This document shows, in pieces, positions 15,650 to 16,347 of a stretch of 16,347 nt of DNA. Under the pieces are notes generated by a model. That model was not told where the DNA came from, made no database searches, and saw only the letters and a list, made by a program, of their open reading frames with translations. Location of the stretch: NCBI GenBank assembly GCA_943329105.2, contig CALQCP020000026.1, positions 1 to 16,347 on the forward strand, in the 5' to 3' direction. The stretch is from Chitinophaga pinensis. Lineage in GTDB: Bacteria > Planctomycetota > Phycisphaerae > Phycisphaerales > SM1A02. A program made the position numbers and the translations under genes. Each line of letters starts with the position of its first letter. Position 1 is the stretch's first letter.

Positions 15650-16347
15650 AGATTCAACTCAATCTCAATCGTGCCGTTGATCTTGTCCTGCATGATGCCG
15701 ATCTTCTGCTCGCGGGCGAGCTCAAGCATCGCAAGGAACAAACCAATCGCCTCGCCGCGGCTTCGACCCTTAAAGATGTCTTGCAGTGTCATTCGCTTCT
15801 CGGGCGCATGATCAAGGCGGTCCACCAAGTCTGACTGATGCAACGAAATCGGCGTGTCGTCGTACTCCACGCGGTGGTCGCCCACCTTGGAAAGATCAAT
15901 GCCTGCAACGATCCGCTCGTAGGCCTCAATCAAGTCCATCATGTGGACGTCTTCCATGTCGTACTCGCGCTCGGGCTCTTCGGGGAGCGTGGCGCCGCGA
16001 CCGGATACCGACCATCGCTGCGCAAACTCCTGGCGCAGACGTGAAAGTTCATCCGCTGCGGTGCGGTACTTCTGATACGCAAGCAACTGCTTGACGAGTT
16101 CGAAGCGCGGGTCGGTGTCATCAAGCGCCCCGCCCTCGCCGCCTTCACCCGGTCCGCGCGCACTTGCAGGCGTCAGCGTTCGACTCTTAATTTCCACCAG
16201 CGTGGCGGCCATCACCAGGAACTCGCCGGCAACATCAATGTCAATGGTGTGCAGCTCCTTCAGGAACGCAAAGTATTGCTCTGTGATCTGCCGGATCGGA
16301 ATATCCGCAATATCCACCTCCGCCCGACGGATCAGGAAGAGGAGCAG
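15643..16347 (-). CDS. scpA: Segregation and condensation protein A, C-terminal part (cut by window edge)
   Basis: Kleisin subunit of the SMC-ScpA-ScpB condensin complex that compacts and segregates the chromosome. The last 234 codons are present; the 5' end lies beyond the right edge. The reading from the edge, LLLFLIRRAEVDIADIPIR, matches the conserved ScpA N-terminal helix region that binds the SMC neck, so only about 20-40 residues are missing. Next come AGEFLVMAATLVEIKSRTL, a variable acidic linker with GPGEGGEGG, and the C-terminal winged helix (MTLQDIFKGRSRGEAIGLFLAMLELAR, ending EIELNLS) that binds the SMC head. GTG 16317 is a conserved internal Val, not the start. It is convergent with recQ. 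Confidence 0.93.
   Translation of the reverse strand: MLLFLIRRAEVDIADIPIRQITEQYFAFLKELHTIDIDVAGEFLVMAATLVEIKSRTLTPASARGPGEGGEGGALDDTDPRFELVKQLLAYQKYRTAADELSRLRQEFAQRWSVSGRGATLPEEPEREYDMEDVHMMDLIEAYERIVAGIDLSKVGDHRVEYDDTPISLHQSDLVDRLDHAPEKRMTLQDIFKGRSRGEAIGLFLAMLELAREQKIGIMQDKINGTIEIELNLS

Noticed and set aside
1..16347. CRISPR array, tRNA, rRNA, transposase or integrase
   Set aside because: No regularly spaced repeats, cloverleaf-like segments or mobile-element proteins were seen; gaps between genes are all under about 175 bp.

Overview
The window is ordinary-looking chromosomal DNA of a high-GC bacterium, densely packed and with no RNA genes, CRISPR array or transposase visible. The best guess is a member of the Planctomycetota, possibly Phycisphaerae. 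This rests on the near absence of Shine-Dalgarno sequences before most genes, the look of the ScpA, PssA, LOG and RecQ proteins, and the mix of long intergenic-free gene runs. It is an inference, since no rRNA or other phylogenetic marker is present.

Layout. (1) 1-469, minus: the 5' end of valyl-tRNA synthetase, running off the left edge. (2) 468-1538, plus: a TPR lipoprotein whose ATG shares the palindrome CATG with the valS start. (3) 1504-2253, minus: a pteridine-reductase-type short-chain dehydrogenase, tail-to-tail with the TPR gene and overlapping it by 35 bp. (4) 2309-9715, plus: a tightly coupled four-gene run in which every junction is an ATGA stop/start overlap. It encodes a giant AsmA-like envelope protein, a LOG-family nucleotide-monophosphate hydrolase, a small lipoprotein of unknown function, and phosphatidylserine synthase PssA. 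(5) 9779-10984, plus: a stand-alone trpB. (6) 11128-12705, plus: an S13-family D-Ala-D-Ala carboxypeptidase (PBP4/DacB type). (7) 12709-13406, minus: a VapBC/FitAB toxin-antitoxin pair with an AT-rich, repeat-bearing leader and the only strong Shine-Dalgarno sequence in the window. (8) 13577-15544, plus: RecQ helicase with a full zinc-binding and HRDC region. (9) 15643-16347, minus: the C-terminal part of condensin subunit ScpA, running off the right edge.

How the parts may work together. The four-gene run is the most interesting unit. A predicted inner-membrane-anchored, beta-rich AsmA-family protein (a family tied to phospholipid transfer to the outer membrane) is translationally coupled to the enzyme that commits CDP-diacylglycerol to phosphatidylserine/phosphatidylethanolamine, with an uncharacterised lipoprotein and a LOG enzyme between them. 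This suggests a phospholipid synthesis-and-export module, with the LOG enzyme possibly acting on the CMP that PssA releases. That is inference from gene order. The TPR lipoprotein and DacB are further envelope-related neighbours but are not in the same transcription unit. The toxin-antitoxin pair looks like a small acquired insertion between dacB and recQ.
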